Shown one piece after another: positions 9,490-22,485 of a DNA stretch of 64,000 bases. The notes beneath the pieces are model-generated. The model was not told the origin of the DNA. It worked only from the letters and a program-made list of their open reading frames with translations, and searched no databases. The DNA comes from Pseudoduganella dura (GTDB lineage Bacteria > Pseudomonadota > Gammaproteobacteria > Burkholderiales > Burkholderiaceae_D). The stretch covers positions 6,634,001 through 6,698,000 of the forward strand of contig NZ_WNWM01000002.1 in NCBI RefSeq assembly GCF_009727155.1, given 5' to 3'. Made by a program: the position numbers and the translations under genes. Positions within the stretch are counted from its first letter, which is position 1. Every line of letters begins with the position of its first letter.

Positions 9490-9495
9490 TATAAT
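9490..9495 (+). promoter_or_regulatory. Probable -10 box of the response-regulator/EAL gene
   Basis: A perfect TATAAT lies 71 bp before the ATG at 9567. The hexamer 17 bp upstream (TTACAG) is a poor -35, so an activator or an extended element may be needed. Confidence 0.4.
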
Positions 9496-9566
9496 AGGGA
9501 AGTTGCGCCGGTATCCAGCCCAATCCGCTATAAAGGGACCGGAAGACCCAATTTGGAGAACGACGC

Positions 9567-11813
9567 ATGCCCCCACCGAGCACTCCCCCCGGCACCGGAC
9601 AAGACGGGCCGCAGGACGACCTGGTGTTCCTGGACGAGTCGCCCGCCCAGCCCGGCACGGCGGCACGCGGCGCGTGGCGCGTGATGATCGTCGACGATGA
9701 CGAGGATGTCCATTCGACCACCACCTTTGCGCTCGGCAACCTGGACATCCAGGGCCGGCCGCTGGAATTCCTCCATGCCTACTCGGCCGCCCAGGCGCGC
9801 GAGCTGCTGCGGTACGAGCATGATATCGCCGTGATCCTGCTCGACGTGGTGATGGAGCAGGACGACGCCGGCCTGCACCTGGTGCGCCATATCCGCGAAA
9901 CGCTGAAGCTGGCGGACGTGCGCATCATCCTGCGCACCGGCCAGCCGGGCTATGCGCCCGAGATCGATGCGATCCGCGACTTCGACATCAACGACTACAA
10001 GACCAAGTCCGAGCTCACCCGCATCAAGCTGTACACGACGGTGACGGCGGCGATCCGCTCCTATGAGCAGATCCGCCGCATCGACGACAGCCGGCGCGGC
10101 CTGAATCGTATCGTCGAGGCCGGCACCGCGCTGATGACGCTGCACGGCGTGCGCGATTTCGCCGCCGGTGCGCTGGCACAGGCCGCGGCGCTGCTGGACG
10201 AGCCACCGGGCGGCCTGGTGTGCGTGGCGGGCGATGCCGGCGCGGTGCACGTGGTGGCCGCCTGCGGCGCCTGGCAAGGCTGCGAGGGCCGCCACCTGGG
10301 GCCCGATACCGAACCGCCCGTGCCGCCCGCGCTGGCGCGCGCGCTGGCCGAGCGGCGCAATGTCCATGGCGATGCCGGCGTCGCGCTGCACCTGGCCGGC
10401 AAGGCCTGCCGCACCTTTGCCATGCTGCTCGACGTGTCGCACCGGCCCGCGGAGCTGCAGGAACGGCTGCTGAACGTGTTCGCCGCCAACGTGGCGGTGG
10501 GCCTCGACAATGTCGAGCTGCTGTCGCACCTGCACGACGCGGCGTTCTACGACACGCTGTCCAAGCTGCCGAACCGGACCCGCCTGATCGAGATCCTCGA
10601 CGCGGCGCTGGCCGGCCCGGCCCGTGCCAGCGCCACGCTGTGCCTGGTGGACCTGGATCACTTCGCCGAAACGAACGATGCGCTGGGGCATGCGTTCGGC
10701 GACCTGCTGCTGTCCACCGTGGCGGCGCGGCTGCAGAACAGCCTGAGCCGGCACCTGACGGTGGCACGGATCGGTGGCGACATCTTCGGTGTGCTGGGCG
10801 ACGCCGCCCACGTGTACCCGGCCGGCATCCTGGCGCTGTTCCAGCAGCCGTTCGAGATCGAGGGCCAGACCGTGCAGGTGTCCGCCACGCTGGGCCTGGT
10901 GCGGCTGGCCGAGCACGACGGCAGCGGCACCGATGCGCTGAAGGATGCCGATATCGCGCTCAAGCGCGCCAAGTCGCAGCAGCGCGCCGGCCACTTCTAT
11001 TTCACGCGCAACATGGGAGTGGAAATCCGCGAACGGGTGCGCATGATGCACGCGCTGCGTTCCGCCTTCAGCAAGCACGAGCTGTTCCTGGCCTACCAGC
11101 CGCAGATGGACCTCGTCGCGCGCCGCCCGGTGGGCGCCGAGGCGCTGCTGCGCTGGAAGACCGAGGACGGCAAGCTGGTGCCGCCGGACCGCTTCATTCC
11201 CATCGCCGAATATTCCGGCCTGATCATCGATATCGGTGAATGGGTACTGCGCACCGCGTGTGCCGAGCTGGTGCACCTGCGCGCCGCCGGACACGAGAAT
11301 TTCACGATGTCGGTCAACGTCTCGCAGGTGCAGTTCCGCCACCCCCAATTCCTGCAGGTGCTGCGCAACGCCCTGGCGGACACGGGCGCCCCGCCCCGCT
11401 ATGTCGAGCTGGAAATCACGGAATCGATGGCGATGGAAGAACCGGACACGTTCATCGAAATGCTCGCGCAGGTCAAGGAAACGGGCGTGCACATCGCCAT
11501 CGACGACTTCGGTACCGGCTTCTCGTCGCTGTCCCACCTGCAGCGGCTGCGCATCGACCGGCTGAAGATCGACCGTGCGTTCGTGACCGAGATCACCGGC
11601 TCCACGCGCGGCAGCAGCATTGCCGAAATGGTGATCCAGCTGGGCCGCAACCTCGGCCTGTCGGTCGTTGCCGAAGGCGTCGAGGACGAGCACCAGGCCA
11701 GCGTGCTGCAGCAGCTGGGCTGCCCGCTGGCCCAGGGCTTTCTCTTCGCGCGCCCGATGGGGGCCGATGAACTGTCCGGCTGGCTGGCCGGGCAACCGGC
11801 GCTGCGCGCCTGA
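9567..11813 (+). CDS. Response regulator with DUF3369, degenerate GGDEF and EAL domains
   Basis: The 748-residue protein has a receiver domain (about 35-165, phospho-acceptor Asp in VILLDVVM, Lys in NDYKTKSELT), a DUF3369 region (about 170-320), a GGDEF-like domain (about 325-475) and an EAL domain (about 485-740). The signature loop reads GGDIF instead of GGDEF, so cyclase activity is probably lost although the DLDHF metal site is kept. The EAL domain retains EALLRW, SVNVS, EITES, IDDFGTGFSS, LKIDRAF and VVAEGVE. It is probably a phosphorylation-controlled cyclic-di-GMP phosphodiesterase. The ATG is preceded by TTGGAGAA. No cognate kinase is adjacent. Confidence 0.92.
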   Translation: MPPPSTPPGTGQDGPQDDLVFLDESPAQPGTAARGAWRVMIVDDDEDVHSTTTFALGNLDIQGRPLEFLHAYSAAQARELLRYEHDIAVILLDVVMEQDDAGLHLVRHIRETLKLADVRIILRTGQPGYAPEIDAIRDFDINDYKTKSELTRIKLYTTVTAAIRSYEQIRRIDDSRRGLNRIVEAGTALMTLHGVRDFAAGALAQAAALLDEPPGGLVCVAGDAGAVHVVAACGAWQGCEGRHLGPDTEPPVPPALARALAERRNVHGDAGVALHLAGKACRTFAMLLDVSHRPAELQERLLNVFAANVAVGLDNVELLSHLHDAAFYDTLSKLPNRTRLIEILDAALAGPARASATLCLVDLDHFAETNDALGHAFGDLLLSTVAARLQNSLSRHLTVARIGGDIFGVLGDAAHVYPAGILALFQQPFEIEGQTVQVSATLGLVRLAEHDGSGTDALKDADIALKRAKSQQRAGHFYFTRNMGVEIRERVRMMHALRSAFSKHELFLAYQPQMDLVARRPVGAEALLRWKTEDGKLVPPDRFIPIAEYSGLIIDIGEWVLRTACAELVHLRAAGHENFTMSVNVSQVQFRHPQFLQVLRNALADTGAPPRYVELEITESMAMEEPDTFIEMLAQVKETGVHIAIDDFGTGFSSLSHLQRLRIDRLKIDRAFVTEITGSTRGSSIAEMVIQLGRNLGLSVVAEGVEDEHQASVLQQLGCPLAQGFLFARPMGADELSGWLAGQPALRA

Positions 11814-11855
11814 CATCGCGCCCTGCGCATCAGCTGTCGAACCCGCCGCGGCATC

Positions 11856-11914
11856 GGTGTCAGACACCTTTTCCGGAAGATTCACCCGGAAAAAGTGCCT
11901 GGCACCGGTTTTTT
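11856..11914 (+). terminator. GGTGTC-type inverted repeat acting as terminator
   Basis: A long hairpin with 21-nt arms matching at 18 positions (arm 1 at 11856-11876, arm 2 at 11886-11906) and a 9-nt loop is followed by GGTTTTTT. The arms start with GGTGTCAGACACC and end in TTTTCCGG. Related elements occur at 44483 and 44638-44731, so this belongs to a dispersed repeat family placed at gene ends. Confidence 0.7.
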
Positions 11915-11952
11915 CTCCCAGCACCCGGTTGTCCCGGTAACGAATTCCCAAA

Positions 11953-11984
11953 CAAAAAACGCTGCCTCGGCAGCGTTTTCCTTT
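11953..11984. terminator. Bidirectional intrinsic terminator
   Basis: The hairpin AAAACGCTGCC / GGCAGCGTTTT has A and T runs on both flanks and sits between the convergent response-regulator and CBS-domain genes. Confidence 0.85.
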
Positions 11985-11999
11985 TACCCGACAAACAGC

Positions 12000-12455
12000 T
12001 CAGTTCGTCGCCTCATCCTGCTCGGCCGGCCAGTCCCGGATATACGCCTTCAGCATGCGGTTTTCAAAACTCTGCGCCTCGAGCACGGCGCGCGCCACGT
12101 CGTAGAACGAAATCACGCCCAGCAGGGTCTTGGCATTCATCACCGGCAGGTAGCGCGCGTGCTTTTCCAGCATGATGCGGCGCACCTCGTTGACCTCGGT
12201 ATCGGGCGTGACGGTGATCGGATGGTCGTCCATGTGCCTGCGCACCGTGCCGCCGCCCACCGAGCCCTCGTTGGCATGCAGCGCCTTGAGCACCTCGCGG
12301 AAGGTCAGCATGCCGACCAGGTCGCCATACTCCATCACGACGAGCGAACCGATATCCTTCTCGGCCATCGTGGTCGCGGCATCCACCAGCGGCTGGTCCG
12401 GGGTGATCGTGTAGAGGATGTTGCCCTTGACTTGGAGGATTTCTGAGACTTTCAT
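12000..12455 (-). CDS. CBS-domain protein
   Basis: A 151-residue protein made of two CBS motifs (about 8-60 and 78-130), which together form one Bateman module binding adenosyl nucleotides. Conserved patches are ITPDQPLVDAATTMAEKDIG and MLEKHARYLPVMNAKTLLGV. No catalytic domain is attached, so it probably senses energy state for a partner protein that cannot be named. The frame is open far upstream, but MKVSEILQVKG is the usual family start and an AGGA lies 9 nt before the ATG at 12453-12455. Confidence 0.88.
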   Translation of the reverse strand: MKVSEILQVKGNILYTITPDQPLVDAATTMAEKDIGSLVVMEYGDLVGMLTFREVLKALHANEGSVGGGTVRRHMDDHPITVTPDTEVNEVRRIMLEKHARYLPVMNAKTLLGVISFYDVARAVLEAQSFENRMLKAYIRDWPAEQDEATN

Positions 12456-12574
12456 GGTGGCCGTCCTGTCCGCGTGAATGAGTGTTTTTATTCTATGCCT
12501 TCTGGCGCAATGTAGCGTATGCCCGGGAAAAAATCCAGCCTTGCACGGAATAAGCCGGCGAACAACGGCCTGCA

Positions 12575-14607
<2,033 letters not shown>

Positions 14608-14608
<1 letters not shown>

Positions 14609-15015
14609 TGTACGGCACCCGGCAGAAGGTACTGTGGTGGGGAGCGCTGGTCAGCGTGGCCGCGCTGATCGCCTGGTGCCTGCTGTGGGAAACCGTGCTG
14701 GCGCCGCTCAAGCCGGGCGGCTCGTGGCTGGCCCTGAAGGCCGTGCCGCTGCTGTTCCCGCTGATCGGCGTGCTCAAACGCGACCTGTACACGCTGCAGT
14801 GGTCGTCGATGATGATCCTGGCCTACCTGGCCGAAGGCGTGGTGCGCGGCTACAGCGACGCGGCCATGCCGTGGCTCGGCTGGGGCGAGGCGGCACTGGT
14901 GTTCGTGTTCTTCTGCTGCGCGCTGCTGTACGTGCATCCGTACAAGCGGGCTGCGAAGAAGGCTGCCCGCGAGCTGCTGGACAAGGTTGCCCGCAGCCGG
15001 AACGGCCACAAGTAA
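14608..15015 (+). CDS. DUF2069 membrane protein
   Basis: A 135-residue predicted inner-membrane protein with four hydrophobic segments (ALVSVAALIAWCLLWETVL, LALKAVPLLFPLIGVL, MMILAYLAEGVV, AALVFVFFCCALLYVH) and a Lys/Arg-rich cytoplasmic tail. Its size and pattern fit DUF2069, which is commonly found next to wrbA in beta- and gammaproteobacteria, as here, where the start overlaps the wrbA stop. The function is unknown. Confidence 0.85.
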
Positions 15016-15044
15016 GTGAACGCCATCGAAGTCGCCAAAGGTAC

Positions 15045-16451
15045 ATGACCGCATTCCTGGACCGCTGCCGCGCGATCGCCGGCGCCGAATTCGTGCTCGA
15101 CCGGCCGGCCGACATGGCGCCGTTCCTGCGCGACTGGCGCGGCCGCTTCACGGGCGCCGCGCGGGCCGTGCTGCGCCCCGGCTCCGTCGACGAGGTGGCC
15201 CGGCTGGTGCGCCTGTGCGCGGACGAGCGCGTGCCGATCGTGCCGCAGGGCGGCAACACGGGGCTGGTGCTGGGCAGCGTGCCCGACGCGAGCGGCACGG
15301 CGGTCGTGCTGTCCGTCGCGCGCCTGAACCGGGTGCGCGCGCTCGACCCCGTCAACCGTACCGTCACCGTCGATGCCGGCGTCATCCTGCAGCACGTGCA
15401 GGAAGCGGCGGCGGCCGCCGGCTGCCTGTTTCCGCTGTCGCTGGCGGCCGAAGGCAGCTGCACGATCGGCGGCAATCTCGCCAGCAATGCCGGCGGCACC
15501 GGCGTGCTGCGCTACGGGAATGCACGCGAACTGTGCCTGGGCCTCGAAGTGGTCACGCCGCAGGGCGAGCTGTGGTCCGGCCTGCGCGGCCTGCGCAAGG
15601 ACAACACCGGCTACGACCTGCGCGACCTGTACATCGGCGCGGAAGGCACGCTGGGCATCATCACCGGCGCGGTCATGAAGCTGTATCCGGCGCCGAAGGC
15701 ATCGATCACCGCGCTGGCCGCGCTGCCCTCGCCGGCCCACGCGCTGCGGCTGCTGTCGCTGGTGCAGGACCGCGCCGGCGCCAGCCTGACCGGTTTCGAA
15801 CTGATGTCGGCCTACTGCCTGGCGCTCGTGGCAAAGCACTTCCCGCAGTTGCCGCGTCCGTTCGGAAGCGTCCATCCGCAGTATGCGCTGCTGGAAATCT
15901 CGTCGAGCGAATCGGAAACCCATGCGGTCGAACTGCTGGAAGGCGCGATCGGCGCGGCGCTCGAAGCCGATATCGTGCTCGACGCGGTCGTCGCCACGTC
16001 CGTCGCGCACTCGCGCGGCCTGTGGCAGTTGCGCGAACATATCCCGCTGGCGCAGGCGGCGGACGGCAAGAACATCAAGCACGACATCTCGCTGCCGGTA
16101 TCGATGGTGGCCGATTTCATTGCCGGCACGGAGCCGCTGCTGCGGCAGGCGTTCCCCGGCTGCCGCCTGGTCTGCTTCGGCCACCTGGGCGACGGCAACC
16201 TGCATTTCAACGTGGCGCCGCCGCCGGGCATCGACAACGAATCGTTCCTGGTCAACCAGGAAAAAGTGAATCGCGTGGTACACGATGCCGTCGTGGCCTG
16301 CGGCGGCTCGATCTCGGCCGAACACGGCATCGGCGCGCTCAAGCGCGACGAACTGGCGCGCTACAAGTCGCCGGTGGAACTGAACCTGATGCGCGCCATC
16401 AAGGCCGCGCTCGATCCGCTGAACATCATGAACCCGGGGAAGATCCTGTGA
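15045..16451 (+). CDS. FAD-linked oxidase, GlcD/D-lactate dehydrogenase (VAO) family
   Basis: The 468-residue protein has the PCMH-type FAD-binding domain (IVPQGGNTGLVLGSVP, SIGGNLASNAGG-like CTIGGNLASNAGGTGVLRYG, GAEGTLGIITGAVMKLYP) and the C-terminal substrate-binding domain with the GHLGDGNLHFNV and SAEHGIGALKR motifs. Family members oxidise D-2-hydroxy acids such as D-lactate, glycolate or D-2-hydroxyglutarate. The exact substrate cannot be told. AAAGG lies 4 nt before the ATG at 15045. Its stop overlaps the next GTG. Confidence 0.92.
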   Translation: MTAFLDRCRAIAGAEFVLDRPADMAPFLRDWRGRFTGAARAVLRPGSVDEVARLVRLCADERVPIVPQGGNTGLVLGSVPDASGTAVVLSVARLNRVRALDPVNRTVTVDAGVILQHVQEAAAAAGCLFPLSLAAEGSCTIGGNLASNAGGTGVLRYGNARELCLGLEVVTPQGELWSGLRGLRKDNTGYDLRDLYIGAEGTLGIITGAVMKLYPAPKASITALAALPSPAHALRLLSLVQDRAGASLTGFELMSAYCLALVAKHFPQLPRPFGSVHPQYALLEISSSESETHAVELLEGAIGAALEADIVLDAVVATSVAHSRGLWQLREHIPLAQAADGKNIKHDISLPVSMVADFIAGTEPLLRQAFPGCRLVCFGHLGDGNLHFNVAPPPGIDNESFLVNQEKVNRVVHDAVVACGGSISAEHGIGALKRDELARYKSPVELNLMRAIKAALDPLNIMNPGKIL

Positions 16452-16873
16452 AGGCGTGGCTGCCGGCGCTGTGCCTGCCATTCGTGGCCGCCCTGCCCGC
16501 GCACGCGCAGATGTACAAGTGCACGCACGGCGACAGCGTCACGTACAGCGAGGCGCCGTGCGAGCGCGGCGCACAGACCGTGATGGCCGTGCCCGATTCG
16601 CCGAAGGCCAGGGCCGCGCCGGAGGAGCTGAAGCGGCTGCAGAAGGAATCGGCCGCGTTGCAGAAGGAACGGCTGGCGCGCGAAGCGCAGCAGGCCCGCG
16701 CCGATGCATTGCACGACCGCCAGGCCGCGCGCCGCCGCGACGCGTGCGCGAAGCTGGAACTGGCCCGCAAATGGGCCGAGGACGACGTGCGCCGCGCCAG
16801 CCACGGAACCGCCGATGCCGCGCGCCTGAAGGCACGGCGCGCCGCCGAGCGCCACGCGGCAGAGTGCAAGTGA
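16448..16873 (+). CDS. DUF4124 periplasmic protein
   Basis: A 141-residue protein with a Sec signal peptide (KAWLPALCLPFVAALPAHA, cleavage after AHA), then a DUF4124-type segment (MYKCTHGDSVTYSEAPC with two Cys) and a long charged helix (RLQKESAALQKERLAREAQQ) ending in Cys. The GTG start overlaps the upstream stop in GTGA, and its own stop overlaps the permease GTG in the same way. The function of DUF4124 is not established. Confidence 0.85.
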   Translation: MKAWLPALCLPFVAALPAHAQMYKCTHGDSVTYSEAPCERGAQTVMAVPDSPKARAAPEELKRLQKESAALQKERLAREAQQARADALHDRQAARRRDACAKLELARKWAEDDVRRASHGTADAARLKARRAAERHAAECK

Positions 16874-19449
16874 CGTCGCGCCGCACGCTGTCGCGCTGGC
16901 TGCTGCTGGGCGAGTGGCGCGCCCACCCGGTACGCGCGCTGACGGCGGTGATGGCGATCGCCGTGGGCGTGGCCCTCGGTTTCGCGATCCACCTGATCAA
17001 CGCCGCCGCGTTCAACGAGTTCTCGGCCGCCGTGCAAAGCCTGTCCGGCCAGGCCGACGTGCAGGTCGCCGGCGCCGAACCGCTGTTCGACGAAGATGTC
17101 TACCCCCGCCTGGCACTGCGGCCGGAAGTGGCGGTCGCCTCGCCGGTGCTGGAGATCAACGCCTCGTTGCCGGGCGGGCGCGAACCGTTGAAGGTGATCG
17201 GCCTGGACGTGTTCCGCGCCGGCTACATCACGCCCGACCTGATCGGCGCGCCCGCCAGCGGCGTGGCCGGCGACACGCTGGCCGGCGATGCGCTGTTCCT
17301 GTCGCCGGCCGCGCAGCAGTGGCTGAACGCCAAGGCCGGCGCGAGCCTCGCGTTCATGGCCGGCACCGGGACGATGACGTTGCGCGTCGCCGGCTCGCTG
17401 CAGCGCGCACGGGTGGGCCAGCGCCTGGCCGTGATGGACATCGGCGCGGCCCAGTGGCGCTTCGGCCGCCTCGGCAAGCTGTCGCGGGTCGACCTGAAGC
17501 TACGCGACGGCGTCGACCGCGATGCGTTCCAGGCCGCGCTGGCGCGCGAGCTCGAACGGGACTACCCTGGGCGCTTCCGCATCGGCCAGCCGAACGACGC
17601 CGACCAGGAAAGCCGCACCAGCAACATGAGCCGCGCCTACCGCGTCAACCTCAGCGTGCTGGCGCTCGTGGCGCTGTTCACGGGCGCGTTCCTGGTGTTT
17701 TCCACGCAGGCCTTGTCCGTGATGCGCCGGCGCAGCCAGTTCGCGCTGCTGCGCGTGCTGGGCCTGGAGCGCCGCCAGCTGCTACGCCAGGTGATGGTCG
17801 AAGGCGCCAGCCTCGGCGTGGCCGGTTCGCTGCTCGGCATAGCCGGCGGCTACGCGATCGCGGCGGCCGCGCTGCGTTTCTTCGGCGGCGACCTCGGTGC
17901 CGGCTACTTCGCCGGCGTGCAGCCCGAAGTGCAGTTCACGCCGGTCGCCGCCATCGTGTACTTCAGCCTGGGCCTGGGTGTCGCGCTGCTCGGCTGCGCC
18001 GCGCCGGCCTGGGAGGCGGCCCGTGCCGCGCCGGCCGTCGCGCTCAAGTCGGGCGCCGACGAGGTGGCGCTGGCGCGCCTGTCCCGGCCGTGGCCGGCCA
18101 TCGCCTGCCTGGCGCTGGCCGGCGCGCTGTCGCAGCTGCCGCCCGTGACCGAGCTGCCCATTTTCGGCTACCTGTCGATCGCGCTGCTGCTGATCGGCGG
18201 CATCGCGCTGATGCCGCGCATCGCCGCGACCACCTTCCGTTTCGCGCACCGGCGCTGGAGCGCGGCCACCGCGCACCGCGCCGCGACCGCGGGCCACGCC
18301 ATTCCGGCGGTGCCCACGCTCACGCTGGCGCGGCTGTCGAACGCCTCCGGCCAGGCCGGCATCGCGCTGGGCGGCGTGCTGTCGAGCTTTTCGCTGATGG
18401 TGGCGATGGCCATCATGGTCGCCAGCTTCCGCGTCTCCGTGGATAACTGGATCCTGCAGGTGCTGCCGGCCGACCTGTATGCGCGCATCGCCAGCGCCGG
18501 CGCCACCGCCGGCCTGACGCCGCGCGAACAGGCGGTGCTGCGCCAGGCGCCCGGCATCGCCCGCGCCGAATTCCTGCGGCTGCGTTCCGTGTCGCTCGCG
18601 CCCGACCGGCCCAACGTGGCCCTGCTGGCGCGCGACATCGATCCCGCGCACCCGGAGAAATCGATGGTGCCGGTCGGCGGCCAGGCCGTCCAGGCGAACG
18701 GTTCGCTGCCGCGCGCCTGGGTATCCGAGGCGATGGCGGACCTGTACGACATCCGGCCCGGCCAGACGCTGCGGCTGCCGCTGGCCGGCGGCGCGGTGCC
18801 GTTCTTCGTGGCCGGCGTGTGGCGCGATTACGCGCGGGTTGCCGGCGCGGTGATGATCGAACGCGCCGACTACGTGCGGCTGACGGGCGATGCCGATGTC
18901 AGCGACGCCGCGCTGTGGCTGGCCAAGGATACGAGCCCGGCCGATGCGCAGGCGGCACTGAAGCGGCTGCCGTTCGGCGCCACGCTGGCGGTGGAGGCGC
19001 CGTCGGCGATCCGCGCGCTGTCGCTGCGCATCTTCGACCGCAGCTTCGCCGTCACGTACCTGCTGGAGGCGATCGCGATCGTCATCGGCCTGTTCGGCGT
19101 GGCCGCCACGTTCTCGGCCCAGACGCTGGCCCGCGCCCGGGAATTCGGCATGCTGCGCCACATCGGCGTCACGCGCGGCCAGATCCTCGGCATCCTCGCC
19201 TTCGAAGGCGGCGCGCTGACCTTGCTCGGCATCGCCACCGGCTTCGTGCTGGGCTGGACGATCAGCCTGATCCTCGTGCACGTCGTCAATCCGCAGTCGT
19301 TCCACTGGACGATGCAGATGCATTATCCGTGGCCGCTGCTGGGCGCCGTGGCCGGCGCGCTGCTGGTGGCCAGCATCCTGACGGCGCTGGTGTCCGGGCG
19401 GCAGGCGCTGTCCGGCGGACCGATACGCGCGGTGCGGGAGGACTGGTGA
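16870..19449 (+). CDS. FtsX-like ABC transporter permease
   Basis: An 859-residue membrane protein with two FtsX/MacB-type permease modules: a segment after the N-terminus (VRALTAVMAIAVGVALGFAI), a periplasmic domain, then three segments around residues 255-370, a second periplasmic domain, and three C-terminal segments (VTYLLEAIAIVIGLFGVAAT onward). This layout resembles LolC/E- or DevC-type exporters that extract or move lipidic substrates. A LolD-like ATPase would be needed, yet none is adjacent. The downstream AttH-like lipocalin overlaps its stop (TGATG), a recurrent partner of this permease type. GTG at 16870 is used; another in-frame GTG lies two codons earlier. Confidence 0.88.
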   Translation: MTSRRTLSRWLLLGEWRAHPVRALTAVMAIAVGVALGFAIHLINAAAFNEFSAAVQSLSGQADVQVAGAEPLFDEDVYPRLALRPEVAVASPVLEINASLPGGREPLKVIGLDVFRAGYITPDLIGAPASGVAGDTLAGDALFLSPAAQQWLNAKAGASLAFMAGTGTMTLRVAGSLQRARVGQRLAVMDIGAAQWRFGRLGKLSRVDLKLRDGVDRDAFQAALARELERDYPGRFRIGQPNDADQESRTSNMSRAYRVNLSVLALVALFTGAFLVFSTQALSVMRRRSQFALLRVLGLERRQLLRQVMVEGASLGVAGSLLGIAGGYAIAAAALRFFGGDLGAGYFAGVQPEVQFTPVAAIVYFSLGLGVALLGCAAPAWEAARAAPAVALKSGADEVALARLSRPWPAIACLALAGALSQLPPVTELPIFGYLSIALLLIGGIALMPRIAATTFRFAHRRWSAATAHRAATAGHAIPAVPTLTLARLSNASGQAGIALGGVLSSFSLMVAMAIMVASFRVSVDNWILQVLPADLYARIASAGATAGLTPREQAVLRQAPGIARAEFLRLRSVSLAPDRPNVALLARDIDPAHPEKSMVPVGGQAVQANGSLPRAWVSEAMADLYDIRPGQTLRLPLAGGAVPFFVAGVWRDYARVAGAVMIERADYVRLTGDADVSDAALWLAKDTSPADAQAALKRLPFGATLAVEAPSAIRALSLRIFDRSFAVTYLLEAIAIVIGLFGVAATFSAQTLARAREFGMLRHIGVTRGQILGILAFEGGALTLLGIATGFVLGWTISLILVHVVNPQSFHWTMQMHYPWPLLGAVAGALLVASILTALVSGRQALSGGPIRAVREDW

Positions 19450-20567
19450 TGCGTTTCCTGGTTTCCCTGTTCCTGTTGCTGTGCGGGCCGCTGCTGGCGG
19501 CGCCGGCCGCGCCCGGGCTGGCGCCCATATTCACGCAGGTGGTGCCGCTGGCGGACGGCAAGGCGCTGGCCTTCCCGCGCGACTTCGGCGCGCATCCTTC
19601 CTTCCGCACGGAATGGTGGTATGCGACCGGCTGGCTGACCACGGCCGAAGGCAAGTCCGTCGGCTACCAGGTCACGTTCTTCCGCAGCCGCACCGACACG
19701 GACGACGCCAACCCCAGCAAGTTCGCGCCGAAGCAGCTGATCATCGGCCATGCCGCGCTGTCCGATGCGGCGCACGGCAAGCTGCTGCACGACGAGCGCA
19801 GCGCCCGTGCCGGCTTTGGCCTGGCGTTCGCCGGCGAGGCCGATACCGACATCAAGCTCGATGACTGGCGCATGACGCGCGGCGCCGACGGCCGATACAC
19901 GATGCGTATCCCGGCATCGGGCTTCTCGCTGGACCTGGTGCTGGAGCCCACCCAGCCGGTGCTGCTGCAGGGCCGCGGCGGCTATTCGCAGAAAGGGCCG
20001 CGGCCCGAGCAGGCCAGCTACTACTACAGCAAGCCCCAGCTGAAAACCTCCGGCACGATCGTCGGCGCCGACGGCAGGCGCACGGCCGTTTCCGGCGTCA
20101 CGTGGCTCGACCACGAATGGTCCAGCCAGGTGCTCGATCCGGACGCCGCTGGCTGGGACTGGGTCGGCGCCAACCTCGACGACGGCGGCGCCCTGATGGC
20201 CTTCCGCATCCGCGGGAAAACCGATGGGAAAACACATCAAGGCGGCGGTGCTACACTATGGGCCCACGCGACGTGGCGCGACGCATCCGGTAAGATCACG
20301 CATTTCGGCCCCGAGGATGTGACGTTCACGCCGCGCACGCTGTGGCGTTCGCCGCGCACCGGGGCCGAGTACCCGGTGGCCGTCACGATCGCGACCGGCG
20401 AGACCAGCTGGCAGCTCGATCCGCTGCAGCCGGACCAGGAACTGGACTCGCGCCGCTCGACCGGCGCCGTGTACTGGGAAGGCGCGGCGACCGTCCGCCG
20501 CGGCGGCCGGCAGGTCGGCCGCGCCTACCTCGAGCTGACCGGCTATGTCCGGCCGATGAAACTATAA
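19449..20567 (+). CDS. AttH/CrtC-like lipocalin-fold protein, exported
   Basis: A 372-residue protein with a cleavable signal peptide (RFLVSLFLLLCGPLLAAPA). The mature part matches the AttH / carotenoid 1,2-hydratase-like family: FPRDFGAHPSFRTEWWYATG, GYQVTFFRSRT and VSGVTWLDHEWSSQVL, forming two lipocalin-like barrels. Despite the CrtC relation, no carotenoid genes are here. Coupling to an FtsX-type permease suggests handling of a lipid-like molecule in the periplasm. The name of the substrate is not known. Confidence 0.85.
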   Translation: MRFLVSLFLLLCGPLLAAPAAPGLAPIFTQVVPLADGKALAFPRDFGAHPSFRTEWWYATGWLTTAEGKSVGYQVTFFRSRTDTDDANPSKFAPKQLIIGHAALSDAAHGKLLHDERSARAGFGLAFAGEADTDIKLDDWRMTRGADGRYTMRIPASGFSLDLVLEPTQPVLLQGRGGYSQKGPRPEQASYYYSKPQLKTSGTIVGADGRRTAVSGVTWLDHEWSSQVLDPDAAGWDWVGANLDDGGALMAFRIRGKTDGKTHQGGGATLWAHATWRDASGKITHFGPEDVTFTPRTLWRSPRTGAEYPVAVTIATGETSWQLDPLQPDQELDSRRSTGAVYWEGAATVRRGGRQVGRAYLELTGYVRPMKL

Positions 20568-20586
20568 AAACCAACCCGTCACCAGA

Positions 20587-22440
<1,854 letters not shown>

Positions 22441-22443
<3 letters not shown>

Positions 22444-22485
22444 GTCACATGCTTGAGTCACATGAATGAGCAACATGAATAAGCC
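22441..22485 (+). repeat. Short imperfect tandem repeat over a stop/start junction
   Basis: Three to four degenerate 13-nt units (TGAGTCACATG, TGAGTCACATG, TGAGCAACATG, TAAGCCCATG) run from the exporter stop into the start of the next gene, creating several ATG codons in different frames. Confidence 0.6.

Noticed and set aside
19449..20567. Naming the AttH-like protein a carotenoid hydratase (CrtC)
   Set aside because: No carotenoid genes are present and coupling to an FtsX-type permease argues for another role; only the fold relation is supported.
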